Shown here in pieces: positions 1-5,775 of a stretch of DNA of 11,170 bases. This DNA comes from an uncultured Bacillaceae bacterium (GTDB taxonomy: Bacteria; Bacillota; Bacilli; Bacillales; Alkalibacillaceae): contig CALGNY010000248.1 of assembly GCA_937958375.1 (NCBI GenBank), positions 1-11,170 on the forward strand, read 5' to 3'. The notes under the pieces are model-generated. The model had not been told where the DNA came from. It saw only the letters and a list, made by a program, of their open reading frames with translations, and did no database searches. The translations under genes and the position numbers were made by a program. Positions within the stretch are counted from its first letter, which is position 1, and each line of letters opens with the position of its first letter.

Positions 1-10
1 TAAATTTGTG

Positions 11-478
11 CTAGAGGTCATTTCGTGATGTATTTCCGCCCATTCGGTCGTCTAGAGTTCCTCTAGAGGACATTCCAGAGTGAATTTCCACCCATTCGGT
101 CGTCTAGAGATCTTCTAGAGGACAATCCGGCGTGCATTTCCGTTCATTCGGTAGCCTAGAGAGCTTCTAGAGGACCTTTCGTGGTGTATTTCTGCCCATT
201 CGGTCGTCTAGCCGAGCTCTAGAGGACATTCAGAGATGAAACGCTCGTCGTTCGGTTGAATAGAGAGCTTCTAGAGGACCTTCCGTGGTGTATTTCTGCC
301 CATTCGGTCGTCTAGCCGAGCTCTAGAGGACATTCCAGAGTGAATTTCCGCCCATTCGGTCGTCTAGAGATCCTCTAGAGAACATTCAAAGATGAAACGC
401 TCGTCGTTCGGGAGAATAGAGAGCCACTAGAGGACTTTCCTAAAGGAATCCCTCTTATTCGGTAATTATCGAAATCAT
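11..478. repeat. Tandem array of nine 52-bp units
   Basis: Nine consecutive units each begin with CTAGAG and are each exactly 52 bp long, starting at 11, 63, 115, 167, 219, 271, 323, 375 and 427. Most units share the core CCCATTCGGTCGTCTAG about 30 bp in. Units fall into near-identical pairs: 2 with 7, 4 with 6, and 5 with 8. Unit 9 (427-478) is strongly diverged but still carries ATTCGGT. At several junctions CTAGAG and CTCTAG form an inverted repeat with a 3-base spacer (for example 1/2 and 7/8). The period is not a multiple of three and no long reading frame crosses the array, so it is very unlikely to code for protein. The ten bases before 11 do not match the unit, so the left edge appears to lie in the window. 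Function unknown; it is neither CRISPR-like (no constant repeat with unique spacers) nor a recognisable insertion sequence. Confidence 0.93.
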
Positions 479-530
479 CTTTAGAACATTCCAGCAAAGT
501 CTACCTACAAAATCGTCGAATAGACCACTA
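479..530. repeat. Decayed tenth unit of the 52-bp array
   Basis: The 52 bp after unit 9 still resemble the subtype seen at 219 and 375. The first 13 bases differ from unit 8 at only two positions, and AATAGA falls at the same place in the unit (positions 41-46). The middle is largely lost. The segment overlaps the last codons and stop codon of yuiD on the minus strand. The similarity is suggestive, and chance matching cannot be excluded for so short a stretch. Confidence 0.45.
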
Positions 531-981
531 CCGCCAACAAGATCCCGGTCAACGCACCAAAGAATACCTCAATCGGTTGGTGGCCCAGTAATTCTTTTAA
601 TTCCTTACGCTTTTCATCTTGCTCTTTCTTTGGCCAATTTTTTGCATCTTCAACCAGTCGTTGAAAATCTTTGATCAACTGATTTAGCACCGTCGCATGT
701 TCGCCGGCCTGTCGTCTGATTCCGGTTGCATCGTACATCACGATGATACTGAGCACACAGGCAATCGCAAAAAACGGGGAACCGAATCCGTTTTCAATAC
801 CTACCGCTGTACTTAGCGCCGTGACCGAAGCAGAGTGGCTACTCGGCATCCCGCCAGTACTGAAAGCTAACCCCGGCTTGAATTCACGTGTTGCAATCAA
901 GTGTATCGGTATTTTGATCACCTGGGCAAAAACAACAGCAAACAACGCAATCCAAAGCGGTGTATTTTCAAGAATCTCCAT
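505..981 (-). CDS. yuiD: Divergent PAP2-family membrane protein (YuiD-like)
   Basis: This is a 158-residue membrane protein of the divergent PAP2 (phosphatidic acid phosphatase-like, acid phosphatase/vanadium haloperoxidase-related) family. Visible motifs are GGMPSSHS at 43-50, MYDATGIRRQAGEHA at 82-96 and LGHQPIEVFFG at 132-142, the conserved blocks of the YuiD group. Hydrophobic segments lie near residues 9-30, 50-60, 69-83 and 138-156, with a charged, probably cytoplasmic, stretch at 103-131. I chose the ATG at 981 over upstream TTG (1002) and GTG (993) codons because AAAGGTGG sits 8 bases before it, and because the resulting length matches my recollection of B. subtilis YuiD (158 residues). 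PSSHS is the PAP2 phosphate-binding element, but the substrate of this subfamily is not established to my knowledge. It is divergent from the aminopeptidase gene, as in Bacillus. Confidence 0.9.
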   Translation of the reverse strand: MEILENTPLWIALFAVVFAQVIKIPIHLIATREFKPGLAFSTGGMPSSHSASVTALSTAVGIENGFGSPFFAIACVLSIIVMYDATGIRRQAGEHATVLNQLIKDFQRLVEDAKNWPKKEQDEKRKELKELLGHQPIEVFFGALTGILLAVVVYSTIL

Positions 982-989
982 CAAACCAT

Positions 990-997
990 CCACCTTT
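990..997 (-). promoter_or_regulatory. Ribosome binding site fixing the yuiD start
   Basis: On the minus strand AAAGGTGG is followed by an 8-base spacer and the ATG at 981-979. It lies inside the longer reading frame that would start at TTG 1002, so it argues for the shorter protein. Confidence 0.75.
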
Positions 998-1118
998 ATC
1001 AACTCTAACTATATCTTACCCGAAAACATACCATTCAGAAACGGCTTTCCTTTATAAATATGTGTCTATCCTGTCACGTTGAAGTGTTAAATTAATCGTT
1101 TCGTAAACCGAAAGAATT

Positions 1119-1127
1119 TGATATGAT
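1119..1127 (+). promoter_or_regulatory. Extended -10 promoter for the aminopeptidase gene
   Basis: TGATATGAT carries the TGn extension and a -10 hexamer TATGAT at 1122-1127. No good -35 hexamer is found 16-18 bases upstream, which fits an extended -10 promoter. The start codon is about 30 bases downstream, leaving a short leader that contains the TTGGAGGG ribosome binding site. Confidence 0.5.
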
Positions 1128-1156
1128 TAGAAGAAGACTATTGGAGGGATGAGTAA

Positions 1157-2638
1157 ATGTTTCAGCAAATCAATGAAGAAGTCACGAATGTACAGACAGA
1201 TGCCTTACTGATCGGTCTTTACGAAGAACAAAAAAGTGCACAAACGATTTATGAAAAGTTAAATGAAGCATTAAATGAACAGTTAGATGAATTGGTGCAA
1301 CAAGGTGATGTATCAAATCAGTATAATCGTGTCGGAAAAGTACACACACTCGGTGCAACCAAAGCGAAGCGGATTTATTTTGTCGGTCTTGGTAAACGAA
1401 ATGAATTAACGACCGACCGACTTAGAAAAGCCCTCGGAAAAACGTTCAAAGCCATTCAAGCAGATGGCATCGAACAAGCTGCTGTCGCTGTAGATAGTAT
1501 TTTCACTGAAGGACCTTCAGACGATCAGTTGGAAGCAATCGGCGACGCTTTTGCACTGTCAACATTCGAACAATCCACTTGCCACACGGATAAAGAAGAG
1601 AAAAAACAGCTCAGTGAGTTAACGTTCGTTAGTGGACAAGACATCAAGCTAGAACCTGTAGAAAAAGGATACGCACTCGGAACCGGTGCCAATACAGCAC
1701 GATACTTGGTCAATTTACCAAGTAACCTACTAACCGCTACCGACCTGGCAAACTTCGCGGAAAACGTAGCAAAAGAAAATAGCCTGGACATCGAAATTTT
1801 AGGAAAAGAAGAAATCGAGGAACTTGGCATGGGCGCACTCCTTGCCGTTAACCAAGGATCCGATGAACCACCACGCTTTATTGTCATGAAACATCAAGGA
1901 AAAGACACGTGGGAGAACCCAACCGCACTCGTCGGAAAAGGGATCACGTTCGATACAGGTGGCTATTCCTTGAAACCGAAAGACGGAATTGTCGGCATGA
2001 AAATGGATATGGGAGGCGCGGCCGCTGTCGTTGGTGCCATGGAAGCGATTGGTAAAATTAAACCGAACGAAAACGTCATGGGGATTATTGCGGCAACCGA
2101 TAACATGATTAGCGGTAAAGCCTTCAAGCCAGATGATGTGATCGTTTCTATGAGCGGAAAAACCATTGAAATCCGAAACACGGATGCAGAAGGGCGCTTA
2201 GCATTAGCAGATGCCGTTGCTTATGCCAGAAAAGAAGGAGCAGCGAAGATCGTGGACATCGCGACATTAACCGGTGGCGTCGTCGTTGCACTAGGTGATA
2301 AAGTCACAGGCGCCTTAACGAACAACGACGAGTGGTTCGAACAAATCAAGACGGCTTCCGAAAAAGTCGGCGAACCGATTTGGGCGTTTCCTTATATGGA
2401 TCATTATCGTGAAGAAGTACGCACGAGTCACATCGCAGACTTGAACAACTCACCAGGAAGAAAAGCCCATGCGATTATGGCAGGCGTCTTTGTTGGTGAG
2501 TTTGCGGAAGATACACCATGGGTTCACTTGGATATCGCGGGAACCGCCGTTTCCGATTCAGCTTACGAACTAGGACCTAAAGGGTCGACTGGTGTTATGG
2601 CAAGAACGCTTGCCAAAGCGGTTGATTTAGGGAAATAA
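1157..2638 (+). CDS. pepA: Leucyl aminopeptidase (M17 family)
   Basis: This cytosolic two-metal aminopeptidase removes N-terminal residues, typically leucine, from peptides in protein turnover. The 493 residues show the M17 layout: a less conserved N-terminal domain (about 1-165) and a catalytic C-terminal domain. The catalytic domain has KGITFDTGG (261-269), KMDMGGAAAV (282-291) and the family signature NTDAEGRL (341-348). By comparison with E. coli PepA the metal ligands are K261, D266, D284, D343 and E345, and the catalytic residues are K273 and R347; all are present. The ATG start has TTGGAGGG 8 bases upstream and the length is normal for the family. It corresponds to B. subtilis YuiE, next to yuiD. 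It is apparently transcribed alone, from an extended -10 promoter to a strong terminator just downstream. The homohexameric assembly known for the family cannot be judged from sequence. Confidence 0.96.
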   Translation: MFQQINEEVTNVQTDALLIGLYEEQKSAQTIYEKLNEALNEQLDELVQQGDVSNQYNRVGKVHTLGATKAKRIYFVGLGKRNELTTDRLRKALGKTFKAIQADGIEQAAVAVDSIFTEGPSDDQLEAIGDAFALSTFEQSTCHTDKEEKKQLSELTFVSGQDIKLEPVEKGYALGTGANTARYLVNLPSNLLTATDLANFAENVAKENSLDIEILGKEEIEELGMGALLAVNQGSDEPPRFIVMKHQGKDTWENPTALVGKGITFDTGGYSLKPKDGIVGMKMDMGGAAAVVGAMEAIGKIKPNENVMGIIAATDNMISGKAFKPDDVIVSMSGKTIEIRNTDAEGRLALADAVAYARKEGAAKIVDIATLTGGVVVALGDKVTGALTNNDEWFEQIKTASEKVGEPIWAFPYMDHYREEVRTSHIADLNNSPGRKAHAIMAGVFVGEFAEDTPWVHLDIAGTAVSDSAYELGPKGSTGVMARTLAKAVDLGK

Positions 2639-2648
2639 TGATATAAAA

Positions 2649-2682
2649 GGGGCACAGCGAAAAAGGCTGTGCCCTATATTTT
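2649..2682. terminator. Bidirectional terminator between pepA and the DUF4181-like gene
   Basis: GGGCACAGC (2650-2658) and GCTGTGCCC (2666-2674) form a perfect 9-bp stem with a 7-base loop. The T-rich tail TATATTTTAT follows on the plus strand. On the minus strand the tail after the stem reads TTTTATAT, so it can also end the convergent transcript arriving from 2695. Confidence 0.85.
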
Positions 2683-2694
2683 ATCGTTTAATTG

Positions 2695-3120
2695 TTATCC
2701 AATGAAACATAACCACAACGAAGCAATTCCAGTCAAACAAATGCCGGTTAGAAAAGAGACGATATATTCCTTTGATTTTTTTAAAAATATGTACTGCATA
2801 ATCGTATGATGAGTAAACAATGTAAAAACAAAAATGAGAATTAACAGGCTGCTATCTATCCACCGATCTGAATCATTTAAAAAATAAAAAATAATAAATG
2901 AGAGGGTAAGTACTAAATGAAGATTTTGATGTAATCGGTTTACCCATTGATCAGATTCCTCACTCTTGGCGATGTTCGTTATTTTTCGGATGATCCATTC
3001 TACTACTGTCTTCACTCCAAAAATGGTCAGTAGGATTGCAATGAACAGAAAAAAGTCTTCATAAATTCTGTCTCCCTTACGGACATGGTATACCAGTTTT
3101 TTGAAAAAATAAAACGCCAT
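2695..3120 (-). CDS. Small membrane protein, probable DUF4181 family
   Basis: This is a 141-residue integral membrane protein of unknown function. Four hydrophobic segments are visible at about 23-43, 68-82, 90-106 and 118-140. Between segments 1 and 2 lies a polar stretch with NRLHQNLH, and before the last segment is YIFLKKSKEYI. That four-helix plan and the K-S-K-E-Y-I element resemble DUF4181 proteins of Bacillaceae as I remember them; I cannot confirm membership. It starts 24 bases after the bioY stop on the same strand with no terminator between, so it is probably co-transcribed with bioY. The ATG at 3120 lacks a good ribosome binding site (only GGTGA directly against it). The first 18 residues may therefore be artefactual: a better AAGGGAG site lies inside the frame, but no standard in-frame start follows it. 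Confidence 0.65.
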   Translation of the reverse strand: MAFYFFKKLVYHVRKGDRIYEDFFLFIAILLTIFGVKTVVEWIIRKITNIAKSEESDQWVNRLHQNLHLVLTLSFIIFYFLNDSDRWIDSSLLILIFVFTLFTHHTIMQYIFLKKSKEYIVSFLTGICLTGIASLWLCFIG

Positions 3121-3144
3121 TCACCAAATGAACGACGTTTATTA

Positions 3145-3747
3145 TTAGTGGTTCCGTAAAGAAGGACTGACGCGTTGAATTCGTTTTACGAATGAAGGGA
3201 GACTGACAACCAGGAGTCCAGTTATTACAGCATCCTTAATGAAAAACGGCAGCATCGTGAGCACGGATCCATACATGGAAATCGGTACTTCCAACACATA
3301 ATTCATCGATAAAAATAAGTAAGGCGTTCCGATCAGATAGTTGACGAGTAGCCCGCTGAAAACGGCGACAGAATACGTTGCCAGATTATTCGTAGAAGCC
3401 TTTTCGACAATCAAACCAGCAAGATAAGCAACCACCACAAAAGAAATCAAAAATCCACCCGTCGGTAATGTGAATTGCGCAATTCCTGCTTTCATTTCCG
3501 CGTACACAGGAACACCGACGATTCCAACAGCTAAATAAACAATCATCGAAAACGCACCAAGTTTTCTACCCAGTAAAATCCCGGCCAAGATCGCAAAGAA
3601 CGTCTGCAGCGTGATCGGAACTTCTCCACCTGCATAGGTAATTTTTAAAGCCGGCACCCAGTAAGCTAAATTGGCCCCGATCATCATCAGTACAACGAAA
3701 ATAGCTCCCATCGTTAGATCGACCGTACGAAAACGTCGATTGTTCAT
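3145..3747 (-). CDS. bioY: Biotin transporter BioY (ECF S component)
   Basis: This is the substrate-binding membrane component for biotin uptake, working alone or with the energy-coupling EcfAAT module, which is not in this window. The 200 residues contain the BioY hallmarks: VPITLQTFF (43-51), GRKLGAFS (60-67), GIVGVPVYA (75-83), PTGGFLISF (95-103) and the late KD pair at 171-172, within about six hydrophobic segments. The ATG at 3747 is preceded by GAGGG with an 8-base spacer. Expression should be repressed by biotin-loaded BirA, because a BirA-type palindrome overlaps its promoter. It matches B. subtilis YuiG (BioYB) in neighbourhood, though the yuiF position is not occupied by a recognisable antiporter. 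A DUF4181-like gene follows in the same direction. Confidence 0.94.
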   Translation of the reverse strand: MNNRRFRTVDLTMGAIFVVLMMIGANLAYWVPALKITYAGGEVPITLQTFFAILAGILLGRKLGAFSMIVYLAVGIVGVPVYAEMKAGIAQFTLPTGGFLISFVVVAYLAGLIVEKASTNNLATYSVAVFSGLLVNYLIGTPYLFLSMNYVLEVPISMYGSVLTMLPFFIKDAVITGLLVVSLPSFVKRIQRVSPSLRNH

Positions 3748-3784
3748 CTCTCGATCCCTCTCTTTATCTGAAAAGTCTTTTTAT

Positions 3785-3813
3785 AGCATAATCAAAACGC
3801 ATCCTATTGTCAA
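3785..3813 (-). promoter_or_regulatory. bioY promoter (sigma-A type)
   Basis: On the minus strand a perfect -35 box TTGACA (3813-3808) and a -10 box TATGCT (3790-3785) are separated by exactly 17 bases. The -10 lies about 38 bases from the bioY start codon. The -35 box sits inside one arm of the BirA operator. Confidence 0.8.
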
Positions 3814-3838
3814 CTTAAAATAAAACAGGTTAACAATA
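3805..3838. promoter_or_regulatory. BirA (biotin repressor) operator
   Basis: TATTGTCAAC (3805-3814) and GTTAACAATA (3829-3838) form a 10-bp inverted repeat with one mismatch and a 14-base spacer. This matches the Gram-positive BirA site (TTGTTAAC, a spacer of about 15, GTTAACAA). The single mismatch turns the bioY-proximal arm into a perfect TTGACA -35 box on the minus strand, so bound repressor would directly block RNA polymerase. Confidence 0.88.
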
Positions 3839-3841
3839 CTG

Positions 3842-3875
3842 AAATAAAAAATTCCCGACAAAAATGCCGGGAATT
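3842..3875 (-). terminator. Terminator of deoD
   Basis: On the minus strand AATTCCCG (3875-3868 region) and CGGGAATT (3857-3850) form an 8-bp stem, followed by a T-rich run (complement of 3842-3850). It lies about 20 bases after the deoD stop and only a few bases from the BirA operator, separating deoD from the bioY transcript. Confidence 0.88.
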
Positions 3876-3893
3876 AAGATAAGCTTATGGATT

Positions 3894-4604
3894 TTAACGA
3901 ATACTTGCTTCTAATGCGACTTCGATCATCTCGCTGAAGGTTGTCTGACGTTCTTCAGGAGTCGTTTCTTCTCCGGTCAAAATATGGTCACTCACAGTCA
4001 AGACAGAAAGCGCGCGACGATCATACTTAGCGGCTAATGTATATAACGCAGAAGTTTCCATTTCAACACCTAACACATTGTATTCCGCCAATTTTTCAAA
4101 CAATTCCATCGCGTTTTCGCGATAAAAGCTGTCACTGGTAAATACACTTCCAACCCGGAGATTCAAATTCTTTTCTTCGCCAACGTCATATGCATTTTTT
4201 AACAAACTGAAGTCAGCCGTCGGTGCATAATCAATTCCACCAAAGACCATTCGATTCATCTGAGAATCGGTAGTCGATGTTTGCGCGAGAATGACGTCAC
4301 GGATTTTCACGTCTTTTTGCAATGCGCCACAAGAACCGACACGGATTAGATTCTTCACATCAAACACATTGATTAATTCATTGACATAAATCGAGATGCT
4401 GGGAGCACCCATCCCTGTTCCTTGAACGGAGATACGCTCACCTTTATACGTACCTGTAAAACCTAACATGCCACGCACTTCGTTATATTGCGTCACATCT
4501 TCCAAAAAGTTCTCTGCAATGTATTTTGCCCGAAGCGGATCACCCGGAAGTAAAATCGTCTCAGCGATATCGCCTTTTTTTGCACCAATATGTGGTGTAC
4601 TCAT
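3894..4604 (-). CDS. deoD: Purine-nucleoside phosphorylase, DeoD type
   Basis: This cytosolic enzyme splits purine (deoxy)nucleosides with phosphate into base and (deoxy)ribose-1-phosphate in nucleoside salvage. The 236 residues are full length for the high-molecular-weight, hexameric DeoD class. Recognisable residues by comparison with E. coli DeoD: H5 from the neighbouring subunit; the phosphate-binding set G21, R25 (in GDPLRAK), R44, and R88-S91 in RVGSCG; the ribose-binding GVEMET (179-184); the catalytic aspartate D206 in VSDH; and R219 in EERQTTF. The ATG has a near-perfect AAGGAGGA 8 bases upstream. It has its own terminator downstream, and the gene upstream also ends in one, so it appears to be a single-gene transcript. 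I did not find a convincing promoter in the short gap (4605-4660). Confidence 0.96.
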   Translation of the reverse strand: MSTPHIGAKKGDIAETILLPGDPLRAKYIAENFLEDVTQYNEVRGMLGFTGTYKGERISVQGTGMGAPSISIYVNELINVFDVKNLIRVGSCGALQKDVKIRDVILAQTSTTDSQMNRMVFGGIDYAPTADFSLLKNAYDVGEEKNLNLRVGSVFTSDSFYRENAMELFEKLAEYNVLGVEMETSALYTLAAKYDRRALSVLTVSDHILTGEETTPEERQTTFSEMIEVALEASIR

Positions 4605-4659
4605 TTATAATTTCCTCCTTCAAACGTTCTGTTTAAAAGTTATCATAATTCGAATCAAA

Positions 4660-4699
4660 TGAAAAAGAAAATCCCTATGCATCTGATAAGCATAGGGAT
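4660..4699 (-). terminator. Terminator of the VLRF1-type gene
   Basis: ATCCCTATGC (4671-4680) and GCATAGGGAT (4690-4699) form a perfect 10-bp stem with a 9-base loop. On the minus strand it is followed by TTTCTTTTTC (complement of 4661-4670). It lies 8 bases after the stop codon of the gene at 4708. Confidence 0.9.
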
Positions 4700-4707
4700 C
4701 AATCAAT

Positions 4708-5517
4708 TTAAGCAAACACAACCTCTTCAATCACTTTCGTTTCTTCATGATTCAATAAGTTTTTATTCACTTTATCTTCAACAGGTTTGTTCATTGCGTT
4801 TTCCAGTTCATCGGTTTCTTCTTGTGCCCCGACTAAATAAATGCGTTGCCAATCGTTTTCTTTGGCCATTTTATCGAGCTTCGGTGCGACTTGTTTATAC
4901 CATCTCTCGCGGTGAGCCTCAAAACGATCCTTGAATTCATCCTGCTTGGAGGATTTTGCCCCAGATGTTCCCATATTCCGATCGGCAAGGTGGGACCCTT
5001 CATGAAGTCGCCAATCTTCCGTGTTCAAGTCAAGCTCATACACTTTGGTGTCATTGACTGTTCCGAGATTAGCATCAATACATTTGATTTCCTCTTGTTG
5101 GGTCAAAATGATACCCGTTTTAGGAAATTCCTCTTGCATGCTTCGTAGTTGATCAAGCTTAGCCGTTTCTTCCCAAAAAAACTCATTCTCAACCGGCATT
5201 TGGAGTGTTTCCGCAAACCAAGCTGAGTCATCGGATGCTGCTACAATCACAACACTCTTCCTGAAATTCGGTTGCTCGTCCTGAATAAAGCGCTCAACCT
5301 TCTCTTTAACGTTCCAGAAATTTCGTTTTTCGTCAGAATCATTACCTTCTTTGAGATAGTTTTCGAAGTTTTGCATCGCGTTTTTGAAATGAATTTGCCA
5401 CTGACCATCCAAATTTCCAGGGTCAGCTGGATCTGTGTTTAGATACATCGTGAAGACACGGTGAGGTGATTCGAGATAAAGTGATTCAAGCTTCTTCAGT
5501 TCTTTATTTAAATCCAT
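4708..5517 (-). CDS. VLRF1-family aeRF1-type release-factor-like protein
   Basis: This 269-residue soluble protein has no signal peptide or membrane segment. The opening (MDLNKELKKLESLY, then TMYLNTDPAD at 24-33), the central QMPVENEFFWEETAKLDQL (106-124), QQEEIKCIDANLG (140-152) and the C-terminal ERWYKQVAPKLDKM followed by RIYLVGAQEE (204-234) resemble Bacillus proteins annotated as VLRF1-family (Vms1-like) aeRF1-type release factors. Relatives of eRF1 and Vms1 act on peptidyl-tRNA at stalled ribosomes. Whether this bacterial group does so is unproven, and no clear GGQ loop is present (only G38-Q39 in DGQW). GAGGGAG lies 10 bases before the ATG. The gene is monocistronic, with a terminator downstream and a possible sigma-B promoter upstream. 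Family assignment is from memory of related sequences. Confidence 0.72.
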   Translation of the reverse strand: MDLNKELKKLESLYLESPHRVFTMYLNTDPADPGNLDGQWQIHFKNAMQNFENYLKEGNDSDEKRNFWNVKEKVERFIQDEQPNFRKSVVIVAASDDSAWFAETLQMPVENEFFWEETAKLDQLRSMQEEFPKTGIILTQQEEIKCIDANLGTVNDTKVYELDLNTEDWRLHEGSHLADRNMGTSGAKSSKQDEFKDRFEAHRERWYKQVAPKLDKMAKENDWQRIYLVGAQEETDELENAMNKPVEDKVNKNLLNHEETKVIEEVVFA

Positions 5518-5559
5518 CGTTTATTCACTCCCTCTCGGTAAAAATGGATACATAAAACT

Positions 5560-5585
5560 ATTTCCTTTTTAAAAGATCGATAAAC
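5560..5585 (-). promoter_or_regulatory. Possible sigma-B promoter upstream of the VLRF1-type gene
   Basis: On the minus strand GTTTAT (5585-5580), a 14-base spacer and GGAAAT (5565-5560) resemble the sigma-B consensus GTTTAA, 13-15 bases, GGGWAW: five of six matches in the -35 and one conflict in the -10. The -10 is about 42 bases from the ATG at 5517. No convincing sigma-A promoter was found in the same stretch. AT-rich sequence can give such matches by chance. Confidence 0.35.
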
Positions 5586-5721
5586 TATGAACGATTTGGA
5601 CAAAACCGATAATATTTTTAAGCAGAGGATGCGTGATCTATCTTTTGATTGGTTAAGCATAGTCAACTAGATTTATTTCTTTGATAAAGTCCTCCCTAAG
5701 TCTATGAAAAATGTTAGCTAT

Positions 5722-5730
5722 TGGTATAAT
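5722..5730 (+). promoter_or_regulatory. Extended -10 promoter for the M23 lipoprotein
   Basis: TGGTATAAT has a consensus -10 (TATAAT, 5725-5730) with a TGn extension; no good -35 is seen. Transcription would start near 5737, only a few bases before the ATG at 5743, which favours the TTG start at 5776. Confidence 0.6.
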
Positions 5731-5760
5731 GAGTAACAACAGATGATAAGCATTAAAAAG

Positions 5761-5767
5761 AAAGGAG
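5761..5767 (+). promoter_or_regulatory. Ribosome binding site fixing the M23 gene start
   Basis: AAAGGAG is followed by an 8-base spacer and TTG at 5776. The upstream in-frame ATG at 5743 has no ribosome binding site, so TTG is the likely start. Confidence 0.8.
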
Positions 5768-5775
5768 ATCGACGT

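Noticed and set aside
11..478. Left-end repeats as a CRISPR array
   Set aside because: Similarity runs through the whole 52-bp unit; there are no unique spacers between constant repeats, and no cas genes are in the window.
982..1002. Extending YuiD by seven residues to a TTG at 1002
   Set aside because: The ribosome binding site AAAGGTGG lies inside that extension and is correctly placed for the ATG at 981.
743..1057. Open frame of about 100 codons opposite yuiD on the plus strand
   Set aside because: It is antisense to a well-supported gene, has no ribosome binding site I can see and no recognisable protein features.
5743..5775. Upstream ATG as the start of the M23 lipoprotein
   Set aside because: It lacks a ribosome binding site and would lie only a few bases from the predicted transcript start, whereas TTG 5776 has AAAGGAG at 8 bases and gives a cleaner signal peptide.
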